Of a DNA stretch of 64,000 bases, positions 36,607 through 48,177 are shown piece by piece. The position numbers were made by a program, and so were the translations under genes. This stretch comes from Kryptolebias marmoratus. Lineage: Eukaryota; Chordata; Actinopteri; Cyprinodontiformes; Rivulidae. Under the pieces are notes generated by a model, which saw only the letters and a program-made list of their open reading frames with translations, was not told where the DNA came from and made no database searches. The first letter of the stretch is position 1. Every line of letters starts with the position of its first letter. The stretch covers positions 24,620,170 to 24,684,169 of the forward strand of contig NC_051433.1 in assembly GCF_001649575.2 (NCBI RefSeq). The letters run 5' to 3'.

Positions 36607-37766
36607 TGTTTCAACATGTGCCATAAGGGTGTTTGAAGTTTGGCCATTTGGTTGTCAACACTAGTCTTCCCTTGATATGTCAGAGACATGAGGGCCATGT
36701 GGGGAACTGCAAAGATGAGTTATTGCACTTTGGGATTCCTTTTCATGTTGCACTAACACATGCTGTTCTTACAAGAGGAGTACACTATCTATCTCACTGT
36801 GGTTTCCCATGTCCATGCAACTCCCTCAGGACCCAGTAATATTGTCAAAACTGGGCTTGGCCCCCAAATGACTCACAAATTTATGGTGTGGCTTGTTTTT
36901 TCCTGAAAACATCAGTGAGTCTTTGTGTTCTTCACACATGAAAATGAGTTGTGTGACTCCAGCGCCATGAGTGTAACTTTAAATACTGTTTGGAGAGGTC
37001 TCAGTTTGACCTTCCCTTGTTGCTTATACGACTGACAGTTTGAACCAAACAGCAATTCTGGCCCCACTGATTTGTTATGACAAGGAAAACAAGATCAACC
37101 GTCACAACATCCTCTCAGGCACAAACATGCAGTTGTGTGGCTGATAATGATTGCACCACAAAGGCGTCAGCGTCTGTTGAAATAAACACCTATTAAGATG
37201 ATGCTCCCAGCTGATTATCAACTGATCTGCCTGAGCAGCTTCTCACTGATCAAAACTGGTAATCAAATGGAGACAGTTATAAAGATATCTCTTATGAAAA
37301 ATGCAATACAATGTGTGATACACTTGCTTTTTCCAGCACCTTGATCTTAAGTGACTTTGTGAACATAAAGAAAAGCTCATAATCGCTTAGCTGTGCTTGA
37401 AAATTGTAGATCAGTACAGTACAGGCCAGATTTATCCAAAAGCAAGAACAGGCCAAAAAGGAGTTTATAAAAAGATAGGAAAAGTCTCAGAACAGAATCT
37501 GACCCAGATCTGCAGTCACACACCATAAGGAATTAAGATTTCTGAGCAGAGATTTGGAGAAATATCCACTAATACACATGCACATACATGCACTAAGTCT
37601 GCAGAAATAATGGTCTGATTTGGGCATCATTTAGTACACTAACAATTTGATTTGTAAGGAGCTGGCATGTCTAAAACGGGCATTAGAAAGCATAACTGGT
37701 AGCATTACAAATGGAGTGATTATGTTATTGTGCAGTTGATGGACTATCTGGCAGTCAAAACAGGGA

Positions 37767-38600
37767 GTGAAGATGAACAGACATAGAGAATTCCTCATAG
37801 ACACATTACACAGCATTACCAGCAACTTCGATAGGGGTCACATTGACTGTCAGCATAAGAGCGGGTGGTTGTATTGTGTAAATGCCCAGCATGGGTGTAC
37901 AAATGTCACAGTGGGCCAATGCTGGAACCAATGGGTATGTGAAGGTGCCTACGTACATCATGAAAGTTCCAGTCCTGGAAAAGATGTGGAAATCACAGGA
38001 TATTTGTGTCTGTCAATCTGACACAGGTATTTGACTCTTTAAACACCCCATCTCATCCCACACTGTGTCTCAATGACTGGCATTTGCCACATTACAGTTT
38101 CACAGAGTAAGCTGCCATAAGGAGCACAGACAGCTGGGTTTGGAGTGGTGCTATAAATGATAATGAGTGGTGTTAAATCATGTTCAGCAAAAAATCTTGC
38201 TGATGACCTTTGTAGGCACATGAGGACTGTTAAGAAGGGAGAGTACCAATCCTTCAATATTGTGGAGAGACATTCAAAAATAAAACCTAGCATCATGGTG
38301 AGGGGAGCCAAAGGTCACCTTGGATCAGGGGACGTTTAGGGCACAGTGCTGCAGTGACACTCTGCAACTTGCCCCTCCTGACACAGCACCCTAGTACAAC
38401 ACAATGTCTGTTCACACACAGTATGTGTGTCTATGGACTGCTTGCTTATGTCGAGGTCCTCCAATGGCCAGCTAAGTTCCCTAGTCTTTCACCTGCAAAC
38501 ATGTGTGGCTCAAATCAGCTTAGATGTCACCTCCCACCCAGTGCCAATCTGCTGGATCTCAAGTGCCAGTTATGACATCTGTGGTCCAACTTGCTGCAGG
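37767..38600 (+). pseudogene. Degenerate Tc1-like transposase (second family)
   Basis: Pieces of one transposase appear in order but in different frames. The N-terminal helix-turn-helix is seen as FDRGHIDCQHKSGW then NVTVGQCWNQWVCEG (37827-37945). A central region resembles the first catalytic segment and ends PSIMVRGAKGH (38157-38320, where families usually have S-V-M-V-W-G). Then comes WPAKFPSLSPANMCGSNQL (about 38464-38520), a worn version of the WPA-SPDLSPIE-W motif carrying the third catalytic residue. Multiple stops show it is long dead. Terminal repeats were not located, so the limits are those of the coding relics. Confidence 0.72.
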
Positions 38601-38759
38601 TGAAGATACAAAGGCTGAATGACTCTGTTATGCACTGAGTCACTGTTTAAGTTCAGGCCTTGAGAATGTGCCACACCCTCTGTCAGTTTGCAGTTGTTCT
38701 GTACTGCAAACTCTATTATCCATTTGATCAGATATTGTAATCACTGCAATACTGTCTTG

Positions 38760-39330
38760 TGACTTTTCAACATGTTTAGTTTCAATATGTTAGAGTTCTT
38801 CCAAATCACCTCTCTATGGCTTCACATGGCTAGAAGGAAGGTTCTAATTGTTATTTGTGCTTACGCATCTAACAGCAGTTCACATTACCCGACCTTCTTG
38901 GAGTCCTTGGACAGTGTCCTGAAGGGGTGCAATCTGAGAATTCAGCTGTTCTCCTGGGGTACTTCAGTGTCCATGTAGGCAATGATGGATTCAATTAGAA
39001 GATGGTGATTATGAGGAACAGCCTCAGTGATCTGAACCCAAGCAGTGTTTTGTTACACCAAACCATCCATAACAAACACCACTGGAGGACACAAGTGGAG
39101 ATGGAGAACCTCAAGATGAAGGAGGCCTTTATGGGCTGGTTATTCCAGAAAACTCTCAAAGCAGCTGACAGATTGGAGTACAACCACTGTTGCTTGCTTT
39201 GCATCAAAAGAAATCAGCTGTGGTGGTGGTTTCTGATTTTTTTCCATCAAACCGGTTGCCTCTGTGACCCAACCACAGATAAGCTGCAGAAAACAGATAC
39301 ATAGTTATGGATGGATGAATGGATGGTGTC
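38760..39330 (+). mobile_element. Internally deleted LINE: endonuclease part joined to 3' tail
   Basis: The frame around 38790-38930 reads IVICAYASNSSSHYPTFLES, the start of an APE-type endonuclease. GYFSVHVGNDG (about 38958-38990) is a worn GDFNAHVGNDG. SLSDLNPSSVLL follows, then a jump to a linker KMKEAFMGWL before AADRLEYN. The reverse transcriptase is missing, and the element runs straight into 'gacccaaccacagataagc' and a TGGA-type tail (39306-39330). It is the same type as the reverse transcriptase fragment at 50088-51262. The clade (RTE-, L2/CR1- or Rex-like) is not settled by eye. Confidence 0.72.
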
Positions 39331-39649
39331 AGAGTTTCAGTCCGGCCAGGCCCTCCTATTTAGTTTTTCATCTTCTTCCACTTTCTGTTTTGCAGAAGGA
39401 GAGCAGAACAAGAACAGTTCCTTAAGTGGTCTGCTGAGGACAGTTGTCCACAGCTGTCATTCTTTCCATTTGAGCTGAAGCACTATTCTTCATCAAATCG
39501 CTGAATGTCACTCAATGAAATTTAGCCTCCAGCTCTCCTGTGTACATTTTTGTGAACTTTTCTTGTGAACTTTGAGAAAAAAAAATTCTTACTGACCTGA
39601 TATTTTATCTGCGTTCCTCCTAGTTTTCCATGACATGGCTGAGTCCTAC

Positions 39650-39776
39650 TAGTGATGGGACTTTCCTGGGAACTAGCTCATTTAGCTCAGCTCCAAAACG
39701 AGCTGTCTCTTTTTGGCTCTGAGCTGGTTCTCTGAGCTTCTGAACAGCTTTTTTAGGAGCCATTTGACCCATCACT
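39650..39776. mobile_element. Short hAT-like MITE (TAGTGATGGG ends)
   Basis: TAGTGATGGGA at 39650 is mirrored by CCCATCACTA ending at 39776. The interior has GAGCT-rich segments in both orientations ('gctcatttagctcagctcc', 'ggctctgagctggttctctg'). The flanking 8-mers match only partly (5 of 8), so the target duplication is unproven. Confidence 0.6.
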
Positions 39777-41512
39777 AATTCCTCAACTCTCCATGGAAGT
39801 TATGTGGATCCTCTGCTGTTCAGTAAAAAAAAACAAAAAACCTACTTTCTACCTACTGAGAAGAGGAGACGTCAGCTCAGCCTACACATCTGGAATTATC
39901 CTACCTGTCCACTCTCTGTCACTTCCCACATCTACCACTCTCGGCCTCGTCCTCCATCTTCCTGGACAACTGGAACTTGTGTTTTTTGGAAACCTACAAA
40001 GAGGAACACTCAGTAAGAAACAATTTGTCTTGGAAAAACTATACTCTTGAAAATATGCACCCAAAGAAATCATTAAGCCGTATTACCTTCTTTTGTTGAC
40101 TGCTCCACCCAGAAGAGCTGAAACTACTTATATTCCTCTTTATGATAAAACCTTCAAGCTTTCCTTGTTTTATCGTGTCTGTAACAAGTAAACTTGGGTC
40201 TTGTTATCATTATTTATCATCCAATAATTGTGATGAATGAATGGTTTTATTTAATATCCACTATTCTATTTAATTGCTTAACTTTGTTGTTAGTGAGTAT
40301 TATACAGGCTTTTGGTCAATGCCCTTTGTGGCAGGATTTTGTGTGGACTCAGACACTTTTTTAATAATAGAATTTTTGCATTGTCTACTTATAGTGCTTG
40401 ATCTTCTGTTATTAAAATTGCTACTTTAAGAAAGACTAAAGCAGCCAATGTCCCATCAAAAACCTTGAAAGATGTTCAGAAACTGATCAAGACCATATCA
40501 AAAAATTGCAAGAAGGTCTGGCTGCTTGGAAACAAAAAAATAAATAAACTCAGGATGGCTTATAACCTTTACTCAGAGCTGCCTATATTTTCACTGTTGC
40601 ATTCACTCTCTTTTGAATCTTAAACCTTGTTTTAGATTCATGTAAATGTTTCCCTAAAGCTAAGTAATAAAAAGCTACTTCTTAAGTGCAGCGTCAGAGC
40701 TCATATTTTAAAACATAGATCATTCTCAGTCATTACATTCTTTACTTATCTGAACAAAGTACTCTGTTTTAGATCTCAAACAAAGCCTTCAGCATTTTTT
40801 AGGTAAACTATAGCATAATGCATTAGCTACAGAGGTTTCCAAGGCACAAGTGTGCAATATTAGGAACAGATGAGTTGCTCTGCAGGGAGGTGAGGAGGGG
40901 AAGAAAGCGCACTGGAATCTCCAATCAAAAGTTCCTTTCTGAAGTCTGTGAAACACTGCTGATTTTCTGGAAGCTCTGTTCCCACTGAGTCCATAAATAA
41001 CACTCAAAGTATACTTGGCACATCTTATCTCTGTGGCTTATTAAAGAGAAAATGCTGTGAGAAAGAAGATCAAATAACCAGTACATGGTTTAAATACTTT
41101 GATTTCACACTCATATTGAGCACATTTAGCACTCACTACCTAACATTTAGTTTGGACTACACAAGGACAGATGTGGGGAAAAAAACAGTTCTTAACTTGT
41201 TTAGTTTAGCCATTACTTTAATCCAAAGTAAACTTTGTTGACAGCTCAGCCATAGACACACTTACATGGTTTCAGTAGGTTAGTACAGATTTCAGAACAG
41301 ATTAAGACATTTTTTTTGACTGAATAAAAGACAGATGAAAAACAGAACCTTAAACCTTTCTTTTGTAAGAAAACATTTTGCAATAGCCAATATGGATCAG
41401 ATCGTATTCCTGTGGTCTTGAGGACATTCTTTTGAATAAATGCACCTCATCCTTTCTTCTAAAGCATTTTTTGACATGAGTCATAAAAGTGTTTTAATGT
41501 CATTATTGCCCT

Positions 41513-41885
41513 CCGCCATAAAACACAAGTTATCATTTAACTGGCTCTGTGTGGGTCTGTGTTTATTTGTCAGTCTGTCTGTTTCTGACAGACTTTAATA
41601 AAACAATCAGAAAGTGATCACTGGATGTACATCTATGACTGTATAACTTTTGGAAACAGCTCAATGCAAGATGGCCACCACAGCCAAATGGCTTCAGCAA
41701 ACACAAAAATGGCTCTAGCTCAGTTGTTTGTTTTTATTATTTATTTATTCATTTATTTTTAAATTTCCAAATATTAAGTTAATATTTGGTGTGGCTGTAG
41801 CTGAGAGTGATCCCCATCAAGATCTTTCTTCAAAACTTTGGCATGCAAGGTGGCTAGCAATATGCACTGTTTCAAGGAATGTTAC
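41513..41885 (+). repeat. Family A interspersed repeat
   Basis: The head is TG/TC-rich ('gtgtgggtctgtgtttattt'). It continues with 'aaagtgatcactggatgtac', 'gcaagatggccaccacagcc' and 'gtgtggctgtagctgagag', interrupted by a T/A-rich insertion at about 41728-41760. Confidence 0.72.
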
Positions 41886-42989
41886 TTCATTATAGGAGAA
41901 AATGAATTTCAATACTGATAAAAAAATCAGCTGTTCACATCAAACATGTCTTTTGTTGCTGCATCCCAGCTGCTGTTGGATGTTACAGTACTTCACCCCA
42001 GTGAACAATCTGTAGTGTAGGAAAAGCTGTTTTTGCTCTTGTCTAACACCTGAAGCAGAGTGACACCAGAACTGGAGCTGGTGATAAAAGCTGCTGTGCT
42101 GAAAGCTTGTTGATAATGAGAGCAGCGACCATGAACCAGCGAGCTGGAGCTGCAGTGATGACAGGCCAACAGGCATAGTTCACACTCGTGCACCAACCGT
42201 TTTTTTTTTTTTCTTTTCATGGGCTGTCAGCATTTATTGAACACAAATGTTTATAATGCCCAACACGACGGCTGTTTTACGCTTTAATGCTAAGTTTGAA
42301 TAAAACTTTTCATGCAGATAATTGTGTAACCAACAAAAAACTTTCATATCACACTGCGTTGCATTTCAAAGATGTGCTGTACAGAGACCAAAAACTTACA
42401 AATCAGTTCCTGCAGAAAGTGAAACCAAATTTGACAGCCTGAGAAGACGTGAGAAAGTCATTCACCACAATGTCTCTGGATTTACTGCTCTGTGGCCTCT
42501 GCCTCCATTTGTGTCACTCCATGCAGCTTATAGACATAAAGTACATCTGCTCAGCAATACTTTATAACAGGCCGAAGAAGTTTAGTCTTAACTGTGCCAT
42601 GCAATTTTTATGCATCTTTTGTAAACATTTCTGAATATGTTTATGGAGCACAGCCAACAACCTTCTGTGTTCATTATGCATGGTTTTAAGAAGCTTGCTG
42701 GGGTTTTTGTGTTTAAATATAGCAGCAACAAGACAAAACCAAAAAAAAGAAAATCTGAATACTAAAACTTACTCCCGGTCTGTGCTAATACATGTTCTAG
42801 ATATAAATCCCAGGTGGCTTGCTGATGCACCGGTGAGCACTGTTATCTCAGCAGGAAAAATCTGGATTTCATCTTGTTGTTTGGGTCAATCCTCTCTGCG
42901 GAGTGTTTGCATTTTTGTCTTATCTTTAGGAGTTGTTAAATTGACTCTGCCTGTAAGCGTACATGACGGAGCTCCCACCAGATGTTCAT

Positions 42990-43050
42990 GACCTGTCCAG
43001 GATATACTCCACTTCTCGCCCCATGCCGACAAGAAGAGGCTCCAGTATCA
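42990..43050 (+). repeat. Fragment of LINE/SINE 3' module
   Basis: 'cctgtccaggatatactcc' and 'acttctcgcccca' match the module at 12225-12357 in the same order. Confidence 0.4.
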
Positions 43051-43959
43051 TGTGACTGTCTACAAAAAAAAAAGTGTTTAGCACTTCCTGTGTAATAAAA
43101 AACACATTTATTTTTGTCTGTGCATTAAAAGCATGCTTTGGCTTGAGTTAACTGCACATTTTTCTTATCTCCCTGGTGTAAAAAAACAATAATGTTCAAA
43201 ATAGGTCAGCTGGAGATTAATATTCAGATACCCATACTGAGCATCTCTCACAAAGCTGAAAAGGCAAATAAGGATATGTTAATCTTGCTGGGATTTTTTG
43301 CTCAATGTGTCTCAAAGATATATAGTGTAAAACATTATTCCACCAGAGAGGCAAAGTGTGACCTTTTGTATTATATTAATAATTTACTCTACAATGTGGC
43401 TCAGGTGAAGCCTGCACCTGCCAGAAATAATGAAAACATTTGTTGTTTATTCACTCAAGATTTCTCACACAACCCATATTTACATCTCTAGAGATGAATA
43501 ACGACAGCTGTTTCTGAAGCAAATGTGGCGAAGCAGCATGATGTTAAAGTGCGCAGTGGATCTTGGAGGTAGAATGATGACAAACACAAAGATATTAACA
43601 AACAGAAATGCAAACTCATCCAAAGGCTGCCTGATTTGTTTTATGGCTGGGACATTTTGATTTTTGGGGTAAATACCTTGATCCATGGCTGAACAGTTTT
43701 TGTCCCTCAACATCATCATGTAGAGCACAGAGCTGTAGATATGCATGTTTGGTGCTAAACATCAAACTATTATGATTAAAAAAAAAACTTTATTAGGACT
43801 TGCATGATGGTACACTATATCATTAGACAAACAGCTGTGACATAGGAGACTGTTATTAGGTGGAATAAATGGTTACACTTTTTGGGGCTGATAGCAACTA
43901 AATTGTCCAGTGGATCTCAGCTAAACTATAACAAGTACAATGTATATCACTGACCTTTC

Positions 43960-44051
43960 TTAACCCTCCTGAAGCCCTTATAACTGAAGGGAGGAAAAGA
44001 AGTCCTTGTAACTTCGGGTCAATTTGACCCGAAGGCTACAAGAGGGGTAAA
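43960..44051. mobile_element. Palindromic miniature element around a TTCGGGTCAA core
   Basis: The tract starts TTAACCCTCCTGAAG and ends AGAGGGGTAAA. At 44004-44044 it contains a near-perfect palindrome (CTTGTAACTTCGGGTCAA / TTGACCCGAAGGCTACAAG). A half copy of the same core lies at 55279-55312. Common in teleosts; no TSD established. Confidence 0.55.
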
Positions 44052-44319
44052 CTAACAGATAACTGGTACTTTTAGCTGCTTTCATCAACTACCACTACGT
44101 TTACTAGATGAGATCCAAACTAAGCCTCCCCACTGGACAACAACCTTGCTATGATGTAAAAAAAAAAAAACAACCAGAATGTGGATGGTCTTTGGCAATC
44201 TCTACAAGCATGTTTTAAGAAAGCAATGGAGTCCTCTTTACGTGTAATAGTGAGTGACTGGTCCACAATGGATTTCAGCATGAAAAAAAAACTTCCTTAG
44301 TAAATTTGTGGTGAATTGT

Positions 44320-44600
44320 CATCATGGCGCACCGTATTGACATCCTCGGAAGAAGCATCTTCATTGTGTGAGGCCCCTGTGCATTGACATAGCTTGGTCA
44401 TTAGAATGTGAAGCCAGATTAGCCACGCTGGCCTGTGATTGTGATAGTAACAAGGTCATTTCCATGACGCTGTGAAGAATTGATATCCATGGTGCCAACG
44501 TGGCATGATTTTCGAGTCTATTGCTGCTTCCTGACATCATTCAAGAGAATTGTGGCAGGGCAATGTCAGGAAGTCAGTTTAGTAATGCAACCACATAGTA
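44320..44600. promoter_or_regulatory. Candidate conserved non-coding element upstream of pdzrn3
   Basis: A repeat-free block of balanced composition with AAGGTCATTTCC (nuclear-receptor half-site-like) and TGATATCCATGG segments. Judged by texture only. Confidence 0.18.
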
Positions 44601-44769
44601 ACTGTGAAGACAGGAGTTTAGAATTTCACAATTTTATTTGTAACTGGCATGTTTGGTAGCTATGAAACAGGTTGTGGGTTTAGTGCTATAGCATAATGTA
44701 TATTATAATACTGCACCCAATACAGGATCTCAGAAGTTGAAGGTGGGAGGGGAACAGCATTTCTATACT

Positions 44770-45235
44770 CTGTTTTTTAAATATGAATTTTTGTAACACA
44801 TTTAGCTGTAGCTTTTTTCATGCTTAATATAAAGGTCGTGTGACACCATGATAGTGTGTGGAGGAATGGGTGAAAAGCCCTACGTACTTTGATTGAAAAA
44901 ATACAATATGGCTGCTCCCATAAACCAAGTCCTTCTGTTTTTCAGTTGCCAACAACAAGAAAGGCAGGGCTTGGAAAAACTCACATATATACTGAGACTG
45001 CAAGAAAATCAGTTTGTTAAAAAAATGGGAAAAATGGAGTGACTATAAAAACAAGGATGATACAACTTTCACAACCAGTAAAAATGGACATTGATATGGA
45101 ACAAATGTATACGAATATGGTGATACCTCTCCACTGAAACAGTTTAAGGAAATGTTCAATAAAAAAATACGTAAAAAGGAAAAAAAAAAAAAAAACAGGA
45201 CTATTTGGTCTAGTATAGTAATATATATGTCAATA
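44770..45235 (+). repeat. Family B interspersed repeat, longest copy
   Basis: Shares 'aacacatttagctgtag', 'gtgtgacaccatgatagtgt', 'aaaaatacaatatggctgc', 'cagttgccaacaacaag' and 'atttggtctagtatagtaat' with 16740-16990 and 24990-25230. A poly-A run (45180-45196) interrupts it before the final block. Confidence 0.6.
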
Positions 45236-45329
45236 GTTCAGCATGATGACTTTTATTTGAGGATATAACTGTGAAGGCATTGTTTTTCCATGGACATCTT
45301 AGTCCTCGGAGCACGAGTGCAGCTGATTT

Positions 45330-46010
45330 TTCAAGAAAGGCTGCAGGCATTCATCGATTCATCTTCCTGGAAGTGTTTTGCAACCATTTCAGGAGAAGCA
45401 ATTAGTTAAATGAGAAATATACATGAAGTGGTCTACGCAGAGAATCGAAAAGTGGAATAATTGACTGGTCACATCATCATTGTGTACAATATCAAGGGCA
45501 AAAACAAACAGGCTGATTGGAAGAGTGGTATCAGCTATTTCTGAGGCGCTCCACCGAGAAGGGTTCACAGAGGGATAACTCAATATACACGGAAACAAGG
45601 CAATGGTCTGTGTAAGTGACATTAGGAGCTAATCGGAAACAAGCCCCCTCTAATTAGCCATTACCAAAATAACAGACTGAGGTCACAATTATTGCTTTTC
45701 CTTATGGGGAACTCTGGTCTGGGTTTGACTTGATTTGAATGGCTGCTGTAATGAGGTAGCTTTAGATTTTAACTTTTAACCACTGCCAGATAATCAAGCA
45801 GCTGCTGTCATTTTGACCAGTGTTTGAGTTACTGGCATACAGGTTCCATAAACTCTGTTTAAAGCAGTTGTTTTTCTTCTCCCCCCCACCCTCTGATCCT
45901 TCCCCTGTAATTTAATAAAATGTTAGGGGAGCAATTTGACTGTCATAATCCTGCATGAAATTAATATATTAAGCAGTATTTAGTTTCAATTGAAATCTGG
46001 AACAAACTTG
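45330..46010. promoter_or_regulatory. Candidate conserved non-coding element upstream of pdzrn3
   Basis: The longest repeat-free, high-complexity block upstream of the gene. It includes AAGCAATTAGTTAAATGAG, CTCTAATTAGCCATTACC and a TTGACTGTCATAATCC segment, rich in homeodomain-like ATTA cores. Function inferred from texture only. Confidence 0.22.
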
Positions 46011-46613
46011 GAAGACAGGCGGTAGGAAAAGCCAATAACATGTATGATGCTACCACGTTTGAATCAAAAACTTGGATGTTGTCAGAAACCGATTTAAAAG
46101 ACATCTACTATTTATTTCTCAAAGTTTTCTAGTACTTATTTACTTATTAACATTTTAAATCATAAAAAAACTATAAAAGTCATGTTGTTTTGTGTAGTTG
46201 TACATATCCTCCAACACATGAGATGTCTCAGAAAAGAGGAAGCAGTCAGATGTAACACATGTAAATGCTTTATAATAAATCACATTTAATTGTTACCCTG
46301 GGTTTTCTTATGATAGGCAAAGTGTTATAACTGCCAAAGAATAAGTTTGAGAGCAGGAGCTGCTTGTTCAGCTCTCTCTCACCGCCCTACTTCACATGCC
46401 TGAGAGGCAAATACCTCGACTCGATTTGGTCCAAAGGAAACTTCGCCTGCCAACGGCGCTGCTCTACCTGGCCGGATCAGATGGGGAATGGAGATAGTGC
46501 CTCTGCTTATATTCTTTTGAACGGTGTGAAAACAAACATACCTCCACCCCACAGCTTAAGACAGACTTCTTGTAAACACTGCTCAAGAGCAGGAAAAAGG
46601 GAATAAAGAGACC

Positions 46614-46650
<37 letters not shown>

Positions 46651-48177
46651 TTTTCGATGCCAGTTGCTTCTTTGTGGATCACAGAATACAACATCACAAA
46701 AGAAACGGTGTGTGGGTCAGTCCCAAAAATAGCTAACCATGGCATTCTTTGGTTTAAAAACATATAAGAGAACATGTAAATTTTTTGTATGAGACAGAAG
46801 TACCTACTTATTATTCCAGTTTCTGACCCGGTTTTTACACACAAATTTGCAGGGCTTGAATGACTTCTGTATTTGGAAAAATATGAAAATGTTAACCTCG
46901 AGGTCATCCTGCTTCGTCTTTCTAAACACACTGTACTTTTCTGTGATTGCTTTAATGGCACAATATAAATAATAAAGTGGTGGTCCATCTGATTGCCAAA
47001 TTTATTGTGTTTTTGTTACTGCAGTCTGGTGGCTCACTAACAAGATATCAAACTACAGAGAAAGAGCATATTTTTTTGAAAGATTCTCCCCAAACTCTTT
47101 TTCCCATTTGATGTCTTTCACAATTTCCTCTCCATTATCAACCATTTCAGATCATGATCAAAACTTAATGGCAGCAGGATCTAGATAAACTAAAAACTAT
47201 ATAAAAATCATAAAAACAGCTAAATTATCTGGTTTCAGGGCACAAATAGTTTGCCATGTCATTTCTGAAAATAGATTTCCAGTCCACAGAGAAACACCAG
47301 AAATTGAATTTTGAAAAACTTTTCATTTTGGAAAGTGTTTAAAAAATGTATCAGTTTTTCTCACCAAAAATACAGCAGGACATTATTTATAGTGTGGATG
47401 TTTTAGCTTTTGCTTCTTTTAATGCATTGCCAGAGTAAAGTGTTTCTAAATAGCAAATAAATTCAGCAGTGATCAACTTTCTCATGAAGAAAGATGCTTG
47501 TATTCATTTCGTTTTGTTTGTTGCATTAAATTGACAAAGGAAGCATATTTCTCTGTATCTCAAAACTGATACAACCCAAAAGTGTTTGGACGGCAACTCT
47601 CTGCCGCACTGGAATAACCGACTCAAAGAAACAGCATGGGCAGGAATTTTATTAAAACTTTCTGTCTGATGGGTAGGAAAAGGAAAAAGGTGCGAGTCCT
47701 GATCATACCCGAGTTATCGGATAAGACAGCCTCAGTGCTGAGCTCAGCTCAAGCAGAACTAACTCTGCACACAGAATCACGAGCCCATCGGGACATCATT
47801 AGTGACTTTGACAAAGGCAGCTTCAGTAACTGTGATGTTTATTAGAAACAGACTTTTTTTTTTAACAGTGTGCTCAGCACTAAATCAGTAACACATTTTT
47901 CACAACACTTTCACTTATATGACACCTTCAGACAAACTTCAGTGGTATTGTTTTCCAAAGGAAATGACTTGCATGGTATGATTTTAAAGATGATTGTTGA
48001 GGGAAAATTCTTGTGTGCTTGAAACTGAAATCCTATCTGAGGGGTTAGTAACCCATTTATATCAGTTGACCTCTTTATGTTACATCTTTACACAATAGGT
48101 TTCTTATAGCTCTGATATGTGATGTTGACTGAAATCTTTGATGGTTGAGTTTGATTTTTTATGCAGACTCATGATTA
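46011..48177. other. Intergenic stretch, no gene seen
   Basis: The poly-T tract at 46617 is the only clear landmark. A 69-codon plus-strand frame at 47636-47845 lies in balanced, possibly conserved sequence but shows no known domain. Confidence 0.5.
46617..46647 (+). repeat. Poly-T tract (about 30 nt)
   Basis: An uninterrupted T run; it could be the reverse-strand poly-A of a retroposon, but no recognisable body lies next to it. Confidence 0.9.

Larger units (their letters stand above)
39777..43959. other. Intergenic stretch, no gene seen apart from listed repeats
   Basis: Holds the family A copy at 41513 and a retroposon fragment near 42990. 40440-40560 may be a further transposon relic but could not be identified. 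Confidence 0.5.

Noticed and set aside
36436..36636. Ile/Asn/Tyr-rich short ORF
   Set aside because: It is the translation of the TTA/TAA microsatellite.
46464..46988. 174-codon minus-strand frame
   Set aside because: Part of the product is poly-Lys from the T tract at 46617; no domain on either side.
47636..47845. 69-codon plus-strand frame as a possible exon
   Set aside because: No splice-site pair or domain could be supported; retained only as a note in the intergenic stretch.
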